From assembly GCA_038002745.1 (NCBI GenBank), contig JBBODD010000001.1, positions 1,550,001 to 1,614,000 of the forward strand: a DNA stretch of 64,000 bases, read 5' to 3'. The translations under genes were made by a program, and so were the position numbers. Source of the stretch: Bacillus sp. FSL H8-0547. GTDB lineage: Bacteria; Bacillota; Bacilli; Bacillales; Bacillaceae. Shown in pieces: positions 52,503-61,835 of the stretch (the stretch's first letter is position 1; each line of letters begins with the position of its first letter). Below the pieces are notes generated by a model, which made no database searches, had not been told where the DNA came from, and saw nothing but the letters and a program-made list of their open reading frames with translations.

Positions 52503-54668
52503 TTACCAGTTCACGACCTCAATCGTTTTCTGTTCCCGGTTGTTTTGATAAAAGCTTGCATAATGGCCGTCCATATTCATCAGTTCATCATGTGTTCCCT
52601 GTTCAGCTATTGTTCCGTCATGCATGACAAAAATACGGTCTGCATTTTGGATGGTGCTGAGGCGGTGTGCGATGACAATCCTTGTGCATTTCATGTTCGT
52701 CAAATACTGGTCTATTCTGGCTTCATTCAGCTGATCAAGCGAGCTTGTCGCCTCATCTAAAACCAGAATAGAAGGTTTATGAAGCAGGGCGCGCGCCAAG
52801 GCAATTCTTTGCCGCTGCCCCCCAGAGATATTCATGCCCATTTCACTGATCATTGTGTGGTACTTCATCGGCATTGTCATAATATCTTGGTGAATTTGCG
52901 CCATTTTTGCCGCTTCCTCCACTTCTTCCATTGAAGCATTGTGTCTGTGGACGGTAATGTTGTTATAAATTGAACGGTTAAATAATGTGACGTCCTGGGG
53001 CACAACACCAATCTGGCTTCTGAGTCGCGGTTTATCCCAATCCTTTAAATCCACTCCGTCAAAGAGGATGTTCCCCTGCACTGGTTCGTACAGACCGAGC
53101 AGAAGCCTTGCAAGTGTACTTTTTCCGGCTCCAGATTTGCCGACTATAGCAATTTTCTGGCCGGCCCTGATGGTCAATGAGACATCCCGAATAACTTCCG
53201 GACTATATTTACTGTAAGAATAGGAAACATTCTTCAGCTCAACTTCACCGGTTAAACCGCCTGCAGCTTTTGGACTTCTGCTTTCATATTCGGGAGGGGC
53301 ATCCAGCACGTCCTGAATTCTGCGAAGATAGGAATCTGTTAAAATAAACGAGTTTCCCGTCTGAACTAGGGAGCCGCTCAGCATGAAAAGCTGGCTTGCG
53401 AGTGCATGGAAAGCAACGAGTGCACCGATGGTAAAGGTTCCGTTTAAAATCAGGCCGGATCCTATGAGAAGTACTGTAAGCGGAGCAAGCATTATGATCA
53501 TCCCTGATGCTGTATTGACTCCATTAAGCAAAAGCTCTTTTTTTCGGTATGCTGTAATCAATTCTTCGAACTTTGATTGCCAGTCTTTATAGGTTTTGCT
53601 TTCGATTCCAGCTGTTTTCACAGTAAACATTCCGTAAAAAATCTCGGATTGATACCCTTGAAGGGCACTATTCTTCACGATTTCCTCCTGATTGTATTCA
53701 GAAAGCTTCTGTTTGCTGATCAGCATGACGCCGATATTGACCGACATGAGGGCAAGCACGCAGACTGTGAGGAGAACGGACTTGCTGAACATATAGCCAA
53801 TCATCACCAGGAGCAGACCCGCATCCAGCACTCCTTTAATCAGCTGATTCGCCAAAAGGTCCCGGATAATCCGGTGGCTGTTGGAACGGAAAAGCAGATC
53901 ACCGAAGGATCGCAGCTGAAAAAAAGAATAGGGCAGTTTTAATAAATGACTGAAGAAGCGGGTCATCATACTTTTGTCTAAATGGTTGTATAAAGCAATC
54001 AGGACACGCCCCCTGAAAAAAGAAAACAAGCCTTGAAAACAGACAAGAAACACCATCCCCGCAAAAAAGACGGAGAGCATTGATGCGTTGTTTTTCAATA
54101 AAATTTGATCAATTAGAAACTGAATGAGAACAGGCATAAGAATGGAAAACGACTGAATCATCAAAGATAGAAGGATGACGGGCATGAGAAGTCTTTTCCT
54201 GCCTGAGAGCATCCTGATATACGGCTTCCAGACACTTGGCTGCTTTTGAATAACGAAGCCGTCATTTGGTTTGCATACCAGCACATATCCTGAAAAACTT
54301 TCCGCAAACTGGCCGAAACTAAGCTTTCTCCTTCCTATCGCAGGGTCGATAATAACCGCATTTTTGCCTGTTACTTTTTCTAATACTACATAATGCTGGT
54401 CATCCCAGAAGAGGATGGCGGGAAGAGGCAAGGCGACTAGTTCTTCCGCCTTCACCTTATAGCAGGATGCGTCCATTCCGAGATGCTTGGCCAGCTGAAC
54501 AAGCTGGAAAAGCGTGGTGCCGTCCCTCCCGCTCCCGAGAAATTCCCTCAGCTCGTAAAGAGACACAGAACTGCGGTAATAAGAAGAGATCATCGCCATG
54601 CAGCAGATACCGCATTCTGTCTGCTGCATTTGTTCAATATATGGGACTCTCCGCTTATGTTTAGCCAT
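52503..54668 (-). CDS. lanT: LanT, peptidase-containing ABC exporter for lanthipeptides
   Basis: 721 residues. N-terminal C39 peptidase domain: catalytic Cys in MQQTECGICCMAM (~residue 19), His in WDDQHYVVLEK (~92), Asp in IIDPAIG (~108). Six-helix exporter domain (~160-430). ATPase with AIVGKSGAGKSTLARLLLG (~506-524), MNISGGQRQRIALAR (~611-625) and SILVLDEATSSLD (~634-646). It removes the leader at double-Gly-type sites and exports the cores. ATG directly follows the lanM2 stop. Confidence 0.95.
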   Translation of the reverse strand: MAKHKRRVPYIEQMQQTECGICCMAMISSYYRSSVSLYELREFLGSGRDGTTLFQLVQLAKHLGMDASCYKVKAEELVALPLPAILFWDDQHYVVLEKVTGKNAVIIDPAIGRRKLSFGQFAESFSGYVLVCKPNDGFVIQKQPSVWKPYIRMLSGRKRLLMPVILLSLMIQSFSILMPVLIQFLIDQILLKNNASMLSVFFAGMVFLVCFQGLFSFFRGRVLIALYNHLDKSMMTRFFSHLLKLPYSFFQLRSFGDLLFRSNSHRIIRDLLANQLIKGVLDAGLLLVMIGYMFSKSVLLTVCVLALMSVNIGVMLISKQKLSEYNQEEIVKNSALQGYQSEIFYGMFTVKTAGIESKTYKDWQSKFEELITAYRKKELLLNGVNTASGMIIMLAPLTVLLIGSGLILNGTFTIGALVAFHALASQLFMLSGSLVQTGNSFILTDSYLRRIQDVLDAPPEYESRSPKAAGGLTGEVELKNVSYSYSKYSPEVIRDVSLTIRAGQKIAIVGKSGAGKSTLARLLLGLYEPVQGNILFDGVDLKDWDKPRLRSQIGVVPQDVTLFNRSIYNNITVHRHNASMEEVEEAAKMAQIHQDIMTMPMKYHTMISEMGMNISGGQRQRIALARALLHKPSILVLDEATSSLDQLNEARIDQYLTNMKCTRIVIAHRLSTIQNADRIFVMHDGTIAEQGTHDELMNMDGHYASFYQNNREQKTIEVVNW

Positions 54669-57600
54669 CTACATCACCTTTCTATCCGGCCATTCAAGTG
54701 CCAGCACTGATGGAAGCAATGGATTCCAGAGCCTGAGCAATCCATATCCGATTCCGGCCAAGCCAAGCATCAGACCGAGAAGTTCTGCTTTCTCATGGAG
54801 TCCATACGACCATCCGGCCTGTTTGCCAAAGTCCAAGGATGACTTCCCAATCTTTCTCCACTCGCTGACATCTCCGCCAGCCGCCGATAATAATATATCA
54901 AGATTGCCGAAATCTCCGTGACATAAGCTATGGCTTACACCAAATCCTGCCGAGCGCGTTTTATTGATGGCGGCTGTTAAGTCTTTGCTGAGCTTTTCAT
55001 GTAAAGTGCCGCCCTCCAGTCCTTCCAGCATTTTCTTTCTTGCAAGTCCAATACCTGGGGCTCCGTGGCACCAAAATACCGGCTGCGTTTTGCCGTCTTG
55101 ACCTCGAAGGTCCTTCCAGTTTTGTTCAGAAGGGAGAAAATGGGCTTGTTCAAAATCAATCAGGCTCTCTGCAAGCTCATAATAAGTCCGGTTTCCTGTT
55201 TCCTTGAACAGCTCAAGCAGCGGCCAGGCATAGCCGCTTGCACCGTGGGAAAGGCCGGTCCACATCCCCTTCTCAAGCTTCTCCTTCACATGAGGGGCAA
55301 GGCACTCCGCCAGATGCTCGGCAGTATCCAGTGCTTCTTTTTGAGACGTTAGACGATACAATTGCAGCGCCACAAGAAGTGCTCCTGCTGTACCTCCAAG
55401 AAAATCGGCTGTTTCGTTCTTTTCGGCCAGTTCTTTAATCTTTGTATGATAAGAAGATGCTCTGTCAATGAGCCCCTGGTCCTTCCAAATTACCCCTAAG
55501 CTTGCGAGAGTATATTGGACAGAAGAATACCCATGATAGGCTGAAATGGACAGCGGCTCTGCGGATTCCGATATTGTTTTCGTCACACCCGCAAGCCCGG
55601 CTTCTGCGTATTGCCTGTAAACGGGATTACCTGTTTCTTCAGAGAGCTGTGCCAGGAACAGGATGATTCCAAGCGTCCCATCATAAAGTCCGGGACCGAG
55701 AGGAGAACAGATCAATCCCCCATGCTGGTCAAGCGAGAGCCCAATCCAGACAGCCTCGTGATTTTCTTGATCATAAAATGCGGTCTGCACCAGTTCATCG
55801 CCAATTTCAGCTGCTGCCTTTAAAAATTCAGCCGCCTGCTGTACAGGATAACCCTCATTCAGATAAACAGTTCCCATGGGTTTGTGTGATTCCGGTTTTT
55901 TCAGCAGTGTCATGACAGACATTCGAATGTATCTCATTTGTTTGCTGCAGTCGTTCTCTGATAGATTTTTCACACGGTCGAACACGAGGTCCATGCCCGA
56001 TTGACTGTAAAAGCTTTCAATCTCGCTTCCTCTGCTGTCAAAAAGACTCGTCCCTCCAAACTGAAATGAAAAATAAGGAACATCCTGGTTCAAGAGATCC
56101 TCACATTCAAAACGGATAAAATCTGCAAACTTATCTACCCGCTTCGTTGCCAGCCAGAAATGATCAAACAGCTGCTCGCGGTCCAGACCATTCTGAAGAA
56201 AATCAGGATGAGTGCTTGCTGTCAGGAACCGGGTGTAATTCCTGGTCGGTCTGATGACATGCCTGACATGGTCTTCTCTGAAAACAGCAATTGGTCCTGT
56301 GTCAGAGAGAAGCTCAAGCCGGTTTGCCATAAACAGTTCGTACATTTCCTGAAAACCGCTGCTGATATCATGCATGTAGTCCGTAGCACTTGCCTTTTTG
56401 CCATCTTTAAGCGGCAAATTCTGACGCCCTTCCATAATGACCGGATACTGCACCAGCTGCATATTATCTGTCCCAAAACCTGTAATTCCCCACGTCGTAA
56501 TCTTCCGGGATTCCTGGCCTCCTTCTCCTCCGAGTGCACTCATATCCAAATCAATCGGCATATCCCTTGAGAAACGGACTGGAAGCATTAGTGATCCAAA
56601 TACCGATTCATGAAGTTCAATCGATGTATTGGTAAGAACCTTGCTTTCCTTAAAGAGATCAAGGTGATTGCTGAAGAGCGTTTCTAAATCAATCAGTACA
56701 GGAAATTCTCCGCTTGCAATGATATTTTCAAAATGAAAGTCTGATGAACGGAAAAAATAGAGCAGTGCAATATAGCCGCCTTGTCTGTAATAAAAGCGTT
56801 TCAGCTCCTCCTCTGTCAGACATTCTCTGTATGCTATGTATTCCTGCCATCCGTACCCGCTTCTGTCGAGAAGGAGCGGCGCCTTTAAGGGCAGCGAATA
56901 GCCTCTCTCCTCAACCCATGATAAGAACTGGTTAAAATGACGGTCCAAATCCATGGATCGCGGCTTATAGACCAGCTTAAATCCGGACTCAAACTCAAAA
57001 ATCATGACAGTCCTTCCATCCTTATGAGAATCACCCGCATCAGCATGCATTGCAGCAAGCTTGTCCTTACCGTGATTGAAGGCCTTGCGGATAGCAGGCA
57101 GATCCTTGGTAAAACGGTTCAATGCTTCAAGATTCACCGTCAGGCTTCTAATGACCGCCTCTGTCAGCAGACGGCCTAATACAGGATAGATTTCAAGCAA
57201 TTCTCTTCGTCTGGCAGAATCACCAAGAGCGGCTTCAAAATGACGATACCTGTCCTCGGGTGTATCGCCGTTCAATTCATCTCCCCATTTAGCAATATGA
57301 AGTTCAGAGATCAGCGTTCGTACGGAGAGCATTTGCAGATGCTTATGGAGGGTTTGGAGCATAGAGGGAAGCAGTGTTTTGCCAAAAAGGGACTCTTCTG
57401 CACCCACAGAGGATTCAAGCTCGTCCAATCCAGCTATAAGTCTCGCTTTCGCATATTGCAGGAAAGGGATAAAGAATGGAAAAAAACTGTTTTGATAGAT
57501 TTCATAATTTACTTCATTGCTGCCAATCTCTTCGTTCCAATCACCTTGCAATATTTGTTCCAGCTTGCTGATCCATTTTGGTTCCCCGTTAAGAGACGGT

Positions 57601-57812
57601 TCATCCTTCTCTGATAATAGCTGTTTAAACATTTGGCTATCTAGATTTATTGGAGCTAATTTCAGCATGAGCGAAGATTCGTTAAACCCGCCTGCCTCCA
57701 TCCATTTGCCGTATCGGTCCGGCCCGCATCCTTTTTCATTGCCTGATTGAAGCCTTTCATTCAAATAGCATGCTTTTTTCCATTCATTTGCACCTTTAGA
57801 TTGAGTCAGCAT
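54669..57812 (-). CDS. lanM2: LanM2, class II lanthipeptide synthetase (beta peptide)
   Basis: 1047 residues, normal for LanM. N-terminal dehydratase with kinase-like elements: GDSHKDGRTVMIFEF, KLVYKPR (ATP lysine, ~281), SSDFHFENII (catalytic loop, ~358-367), LIDLET (~373). C-terminal LanC-type cyclase with zinc ligands in FWCHGAPGI (Cys ~914) and LCHGDFGN (Cys/His ~962). It phosphorylates and eliminates Ser/Thr, then adds Cys thiols. Pairing with the beta precursor is inferred from adjacency (100 bp upstream) and from the haloduracin M2-A2 rule. Confidence 0.95.
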   Translation of the reverse strand: MLTQSKGANEWKKACYLNERLQSGNEKGCGPDRYGKWMEAGGFNESSLMLKLAPINLDSQMFKQLLSEKDEPSLNGEPKWISKLEQILQGDWNEEIGSNEVNYEIYQNSFFPFFIPFLQYAKARLIAGLDELESSVGAEESLFGKTLLPSMLQTLHKHLQMLSVRTLISELHIAKWGDELNGDTPEDRYRHFEAALGDSARRRELLEIYPVLGRLLTEAVIRSLTVNLEALNRFTKDLPAIRKAFNHGKDKLAAMHADAGDSHKDGRTVMIFEFESGFKLVYKPRSMDLDRHFNQFLSWVEERGYSLPLKAPLLLDRSGYGWQEYIAYRECLTEEELKRFYYRQGGYIALLYFFRSSDFHFENIIASGEFPVLIDLETLFSNHLDLFKESKVLTNTSIELHESVFGSLMLPVRFSRDMPIDLDMSALGGEGGQESRKITTWGITGFGTDNMQLVQYPVIMEGRQNLPLKDGKKASATDYMHDISSGFQEMYELFMANRLELLSDTGPIAVFREDHVRHVIRPTRNYTRFLTASTHPDFLQNGLDREQLFDHFWLATKRVDKFADFIRFECEDLLNQDVPYFSFQFGGTSLFDSRGSEIESFYSQSGMDLVFDRVKNLSENDCSKQMRYIRMSVMTLLKKPESHKPMGTVYLNEGYPVQQAAEFLKAAAEIGDELVQTAFYDQENHEAVWIGLSLDQHGGLICSPLGPGLYDGTLGIILFLAQLSEETGNPVYRQYAEAGLAGVTKTISESAEPLSISAYHGYSSVQYTLASLGVIWKDQGLIDRASSYHTKIKELAEKNETADFLGGTAGALLVALQLYRLTSQKEALDTAEHLAECLAPHVKEKLEKGMWTGLSHGASGYAWPLLELFKETGNRTYYELAESLIDFEQAHFLPSEQNWKDLRGQDGKTQPVFWCHGAPGIGLARKKMLEGLEGGTLHEKLSKDLTAAINKTRSAGFGVSHSLCHGDFGNLDILLSAAGGDVSEWRKIGKSSLDFGKQAGWSYGLHEKAELLGLMLGLAGIGYGLLRLWNPLLPSVLALEWPDRKVM

Positions 57813-57840
57813 ATATAATCTCTCCCGTGTTTGAATCGTT

Positions 57841-57870
57841 TAAGAAAAGCCCCCTAGAGGCGGGGGCTCT
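57841..57870 (-). terminator. Attenuator hairpin between lanA2 and lanM2
   Basis: Minus-strand AGCCCCC-GCCTCTA-GGGGGCT perfect 7-bp GC stem followed by TTTCTT (57841-57847). Lies between precursor and synthetase genes. Partial read-through would give much more precursor mRNA than lanM-lanT-lanP mRNA. Confidence 0.85.
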
Positions 57871-57912
57871 TCATACATAGAATGAATTATCATGATGGCT
57901 AATTGCTTTTGA

Positions 57913-58134
57913 TCAGCAATCGTTCGAGCAAGCGCTTGTCGGGCAGAAGTTAACAGAAAGAGTAACAGTAATTCCAATACACGGAAATGAAGATGGCGTA
58001 GTCTCAGTATTTACATCTCCTGCTCCTGCAAGCTGTTTCAATTCTTCTTCGTTAACAGCACCAGCCGGGTGGTTGAATCCTTCAACAGTAGAACGGAACT
58101 CAGGGTTTCTCATTGCGCGGACAAAATTTGTCAT
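57913..58134 (-). CDS. lanA2: Beta precursor peptide of a two-component lantibiotic
   Basis: 73 residues. Leader to about residue 38 contains NHPAGAVNEEELKQLAGA, nearly the lichenicidin-beta leader; the LanT site is GA rather than GG. After it come GDVNTE (residues 39-44) and a 29-residue core starting TTPSS. Core cysteines are at core positions 8, 20, 25 and 29, with CPTSAC and a CSNDC end matching the conserved CPTxxC...C tail of Hal-beta/Lic-beta. Likely rings: Ser4/5-Cys8, Ser16-Cys20, Thr22-Cys25, Ser26-Cys29. SD GGAGG at 8 nt. Confidence 0.93.
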   Translation of the reverse strand: MTNFVRAMRNPEFRSTVEGFNHPAGAVNEEELKQLAGAGDVNTETTPSSFPCIGITVTLSVNFCPTSACSNDC

Positions 58135-58184
58135 TTTTGTTTCCTCCAGATCAATTGAATTTTTTGTTGCCCATGGACGACCCC

Positions 58185-58190
58185 ATTATA
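58185..58190 (-). promoter_or_regulatory. -10 box of the lanA2 operon
   Basis: Consensus TATAAT on the minus strand, 50 bp before lanA2. No good -35 is seen at 16-18 bp (GTTTTC, GGTTTT or TGGTTT), so an activator may be needed. Confidence 0.55.
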
Positions 58191-58315
58191 AGCCGGATTT
58201 TGGAAAGAAAACCACAAACCATTTTCCTGTTTTTTGTAAATGATTGTTTGAGAAATGTTAATTTTGTAAAATTATGTATCCATTTACTTATTTTTAACAT
58301 TTTGTCTAAATATGG

Positions 58316-58343
58316 TTGACTATCTTTTAAAAAGCGGTGTAAA
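58316..58343 (+). promoter_or_regulatory. Promoter of the lanA1 operon
   Basis: -35 TTGACT (58316-58321), 16-bp spacer, -10 TGTAAA (58338-58343), ~45 bp before lanA1. The 170-bp stretch between the two divergent promoters is AT-rich and has two TTTTGTAAA direct repeats that could bind a common regulator. Confidence 0.55.
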
Positions 58344-58388
58344 TTTTAGATGCTTCACAAAAAAAACTATCAAAAGGAGTGGGGAAAG

Positions 58389-58601
58389 ATGACAGCAACA
58401 GCAATCATTCAGTCCTGGAAAAATCCAATGGCACGTTTTGAAGAGGCAGCAAACCCGGCTGGAGACATCCTGGCTGAATTAAACGAACAGGATCTGGCAG
58501 CAATCGCAGGAGGCTGTGACTGGTGGAATGTCAGCTGCAACATTGGAAACCAAGGCGGATTCTGCACACTGACTAAAGAGTGCCAAAAAAACTGCAACTA
58601 A
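58389..58601 (+). CDS. lanA1: Alpha precursor peptide of a two-component lantibiotic (haloduracin-alpha-like)
   Basis: 70 residues, ATG 58389 after AAAAGGAG; the frame is open upstream but only this start has an SD. Leader of 42 residues ends ELNEQDLAAIAGG (double-Gly site). The 28-residue core begins CDWWNVSC and has Cys at 1, 8, 17, 23 and 27, with the CTLTKEC lipid II-binding motif (17-23) of mersacidin-type peptides. It has only three hydroxyl residues (Ser7, Thr18, Thr20), fitting Ser7-Cys17, Thr18-Cys23 and Thr20-Cys27 rings and a Cys1-Cys8 disulfide as in haloduracin alpha. Confidence 0.95.
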   Translation: MTATAIIQSWKNPMARFEEAANPAGDILAELNEQDLAAIAGGCDWWNVSCNIGNQGGFCTLTKECQKNCN

Positions 58602-58614
58602 TACCACTTATGGA

Positions 58615-58650
58615 GAAATGTGGAAAGCAGCATCTGGCTGCTTTCCATTT
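58615..58650 (+). terminator. Attenuator/processing hairpin between lanA1 and lanM1
   Basis: TGGAAAGCAGC / GCTGCTTTCCA 11-bp perfect stem with loop ATCTG, followed only by ATTTCG (weak T-run). Probably stabilises precursor mRNA or gives partial termination before lanM1. Confidence 0.7.
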
Positions 58651-58694
58651 CGTGTTTCTCCTCCAAATACACCTTTTGATCGGAGAGATCAACC

Positions 58695-61600
58695 ATGCAT
58701 AAAAAAGCTTATATAAGCGAAAGACTTAATCCTCAAGGAGGAGATCCCCGCTTCGGACAGAAGCGGCTGGAGTACTGGAGCCGCTTTTTCAGGTCCGACC
58801 CTGCACTATTATTGGAAGCTGTGCAGAAGCTTTCCGGCCAAACAGAACGAGAACTTCGTATCCTTGCAGCGGCAGACAGCTGGGAGGTTTTCGTCCCCGC
58901 TTCGATCTGCGATTTTCCAAAGGACAATCAAACGCTGGACAAGTTACTGAAAGAGATACCGTTTTACCCAGTTCTGCTCCCGTTTTTAAACAAGTCTTAT
59001 CACTTCATACATACGAGCGGCCTTACTCGATCATTATCCGCTGCAGCCAAGGATGAACTAATCCTTCATCTCGCTGAAGAATTGATACAAATCTGCTACC
59101 CTACCCTTGTTCTTGAGCTGAATGTAGCCAGGCTTTCGGGAAAACTGAACGGCGGCACACCGGAGGAACGCTATGAATTCTTTATTCATAAGATTCTTCC
59201 TGATCCTGAATTTTTTCAGGCTTTGTCAGAGGAATATCCGGTCCTTTTCCGGATGCTTGAATCGAAGTCTGAAAACTGGATGCACTTTTTAAAGGAAACG
59301 CTGATCCATTTCACTTCCGACCACTCTGCACTTGAAGCCGTTTTTTCGAAAGAGGAAAAGCTTGGGGTACTAAATCGCCTGGAACTCGGTCATGGAGACA
59401 CTCATCAAAAAGGAAAAACAGTGGCAATTGCTGAATTCAGCTCAGGACTCAAGATTGTGTACAAGCCGCGGCCATTTGGAATTGATGAGAAATTCCGTGA
59501 TCTCCTTGATTGGTTCAATTCAAAAGCCGCCCCCCGCCATCAGCTGCTGACACCGAAGGTACTAAACAAAGGATCTTACGGTTATGCCAAATTTATCCAT
59601 CACCACTCCTGTTCAAACGAAAAAGAAATTGAACATTTTTACGGAAGACTTGGCGCACAGCTAGCCGTTCTCTACTGCTTGAATGCTGTTGACTTTCATC
59701 ACGAAAACATTATTGCAGCCGGGGATCAGCCTGTACTGATTGACCTCGAATCCTTATTTCATCTATACATCGGCAATAGCCCCGAATCACTTTCAGCCGA
59801 AGAAAAAGCAGTGTCCATCCTGAACCGGTCCGTTCAGTCAACAGGTATCCTTCCTGCCCCAATCTACTATCGTGACAATCCGCGCGCCAAAGGAATGGAC
59901 GTCAGCGGAATGAGCGGGCGGGACGATCAGCAGTCCCCCTATAAGGTTTCTAAGATTATTGGCAGAAAAACGGATGAAATGAGGATTGGCAAGGATTATG
60001 TAACGATTGCTGCAGAAAAAAACAGACCGTTCCTAAACGGCAAATCGGTTGAAGTCTATCCTTACGTAAACTGCTTTGAAGAGGGCTTTAGCCAGATCTA
60101 TCACCTGCTGATGGAGCATCGAGAGGAGCTGAAGGAACAGCTGATGCTGTTTGCCGAGATCCCGGTCAGAAGGATTTTGCGGCCGACAGCTGTCTACGGT
60201 GAGCTGCTCCGGAACAGCATGCATCCTGATTTTCTTCGGGACGGACTGGACCGCGACATCTTTCTCCACCGGGTATGGCTGGACACTAAAGGCCGTACGG
60301 AGCTGACACAAACCTCTGCATCAGAAAAAGAAGATCTGCTCAATGGGGATATCCCATATTTTCTGGCCCGTCCGGGAGACTGTGACCTCCGTGACAGCTG
60401 TGGCCGGACCATCTCCGGTTTTTTTGAAAACTCACCGCTTGATCAAGTATTGGATAAGGTCTCTTCCCTTTCTGAGGATGATCTTGCCCAGCAGCTGAAA
60501 GTGATTCATTTATCCATTTTGGCGAGCGATGCGAATGAAATGGCAGACGCCATGGAACTTAATCCTTATCAAAAGGAAGACCTCACCTTTCATGACCTCC
60601 AGTTTCAGGAAGAGAGCGAGCGGATTGGACGCTACTTAATTAGAACGGCAATTGAGGGAGACAGTGGAAAAGACTGTACATGGATCAGTACAGTGCTTGA
60701 GGGGGACAGCGAGCTTGCATGGAGAATTTCGCCGGTAGGCCCAGATTTTTATAACGGAAATCCAGGAATCGCCCTGTACCTTGGTTATCTTTGGAAAGTA
60801 ACGGGTAAGACAGTCTATAAAGATGCTGCTTTGAAAACAATTCAACCGGTCCTTGACCGAATGGCTCTATGGCAAGAACACCCTGAATGGAGTGTCGGAG
60901 CTTACAGCGGAAACGGCGGAAGCCTTTACGCTGTTCATGAATTGTCGGTCCTGTTCTCTGATTCCATGCTTGAACAAGCATGGAAAAATGCTCTGCAGCC
61001 GTACATCGCCATGATTCCAAATGACAGGCTGTATGATTTTATCGGAGGTACTGCCGGTGCTTTCGCCGTTTTATTTTCCATATATGAACAGTCTGGGAGT
61101 CCAAAGGCTCTCAAAGGAGCAGAATCCTGTATTCGACACTTGCAAAATCATGCCATACAGGTTCCAGAAGGAATTGGCTGGAGATCTCCTTTTGACGACC
61201 ATCTTCTAACTGGTTTTTCCCATGGAGTATCTGGAATAATTGCCTCCATGGCAAGATGGCATGCCTTTTCAAAGGATTCTTCTGTAACGGAATATATTGA
61301 AAAAGGGCTTGCCTATGAAAGGAATTTCTATTCAGAATCAGAGCGCAACTGGGTGACACCCGGACGCGGCACTACGTCAAATGCATGGTGCCATGGAGCA
61401 CCTGGAATCTTATTAAGCAGGCTCATCCTCATGGAGTCAGGCTTTAGCAGTATTCAAGTTCAGGAAGAAATCAAAACTGCGCTATCCACCACCATTGAAA
61501 AAGGATTCGGCAACAACCGTTCATTTTGCCATGGCGATTTTGGGCAGCTGGAGATTCTCCGGTACGCAGAAAAAATTCTTAAACAGCCTTCCATCGGCCT

Positions 61601-61835
61601 GGTGATCAGTCAAATTGAAACACAGCTTTTGTCCCACATGAAAGAAAAGCCATGGAATAAAGGATTAACAAGAGGTATGGAAAACACAGGCCTTCTAATC
61701 GGCATTGCTGGAGTTGGATACGGGCTTCTTCAAAGCTTCGCCCCAAACCTGCTGCCCTCTCTGCTTCAACTCCGGTCTCTGAATGTAAACAGCCTTGAGA
61801 ACAGATTGGCCAGAGGAGGTGAAAAACATGTATAA
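58695..61835 (+). CDS. lanM1: LanM1, class II lanthipeptide synthetase (alpha peptide)
   Basis: 1046 residues. Dehydratase half: GHGDTHQKGKTVAIAEF (~232-248), KIVYKPR (~258), AVDFHHENIIAAG (catalytic loop, ~336-348), LIDLES (~354). Cyclase half: NAWCHGAPGI (Cys ~898) and FCHGDFGQ (~945), the LanC zinc site. Length equals LanM2, but the two share only motif-level similarity by eye, so they are not a recent duplication. It starts 93 bp after lanA1 with GGAGAG as SD. Alpha-peptide specificity is inferred from adjacency. Confidence 0.95.
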   Translation: MHKKAYISERLNPQGGDPRFGQKRLEYWSRFFRSDPALLLEAVQKLSGQTERELRILAAADSWEVFVPASICDFPKDNQTLDKLLKEIPFYPVLLPFLNKSYHFIHTSGLTRSLSAAAKDELILHLAEELIQICYPTLVLELNVARLSGKLNGGTPEERYEFFIHKILPDPEFFQALSEEYPVLFRMLESKSENWMHFLKETLIHFTSDHSALEAVFSKEEKLGVLNRLELGHGDTHQKGKTVAIAEFSSGLKIVYKPRPFGIDEKFRDLLDWFNSKAAPRHQLLTPKVLNKGSYGYAKFIHHHSCSNEKEIEHFYGRLGAQLAVLYCLNAVDFHHENIIAAGDQPVLIDLESLFHLYIGNSPESLSAEEKAVSILNRSVQSTGILPAPIYYRDNPRAKGMDVSGMSGRDDQQSPYKVSKIIGRKTDEMRIGKDYVTIAAEKNRPFLNGKSVEVYPYVNCFEEGFSQIYHLLMEHREELKEQLMLFAEIPVRRILRPTAVYGELLRNSMHPDFLRDGLDRDIFLHRVWLDTKGRTELTQTSASEKEDLLNGDIPYFLARPGDCDLRDSCGRTISGFFENSPLDQVLDKVSSLSEDDLAQQLKVIHLSILASDANEMADAMELNPYQKEDLTFHDLQFQEESERIGRYLIRTAIEGDSGKDCTWISTVLEGDSELAWRISPVGPDFYNGNPGIALYLGYLWKVTGKTVYKDAALKTIQPVLDRMALWQEHPEWSVGAYSGNGGSLYAVHELSVLFSDSMLEQAWKNALQPYIAMIPNDRLYDFIGGTAGAFAVLFSIYEQSGSPKALKGAESCIRHLQNHAIQVPEGIGWRSPFDDHLLTGFSHGVSGIIASMARWHAFSKDSSVTEYIEKGLAYERNFYSESERNWVTPGRGTTSNAWCHGAPGILLSRLILMESGFSSIQVQEEIKTALSTTIEKGFGNNRSFCHGDFGQLEILRYAEKILKQPSIGLVISQIETQLLSHMKEKPWNKGLTRGMENTGLLIGIAGVGYGLLQSFAPNLLPSLLQLRSLNVNSLENRLARGGEKHV

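Noticed and set aside
54669-61835. LanM1 and LanM2 as a recent tandem duplication.
   Set aside because: Equal length and shared motifs, but the sequences diverge strongly between motifs and each sits with a different precursor; they look like the normal M1/M2 pair of two-component lantibiotics.
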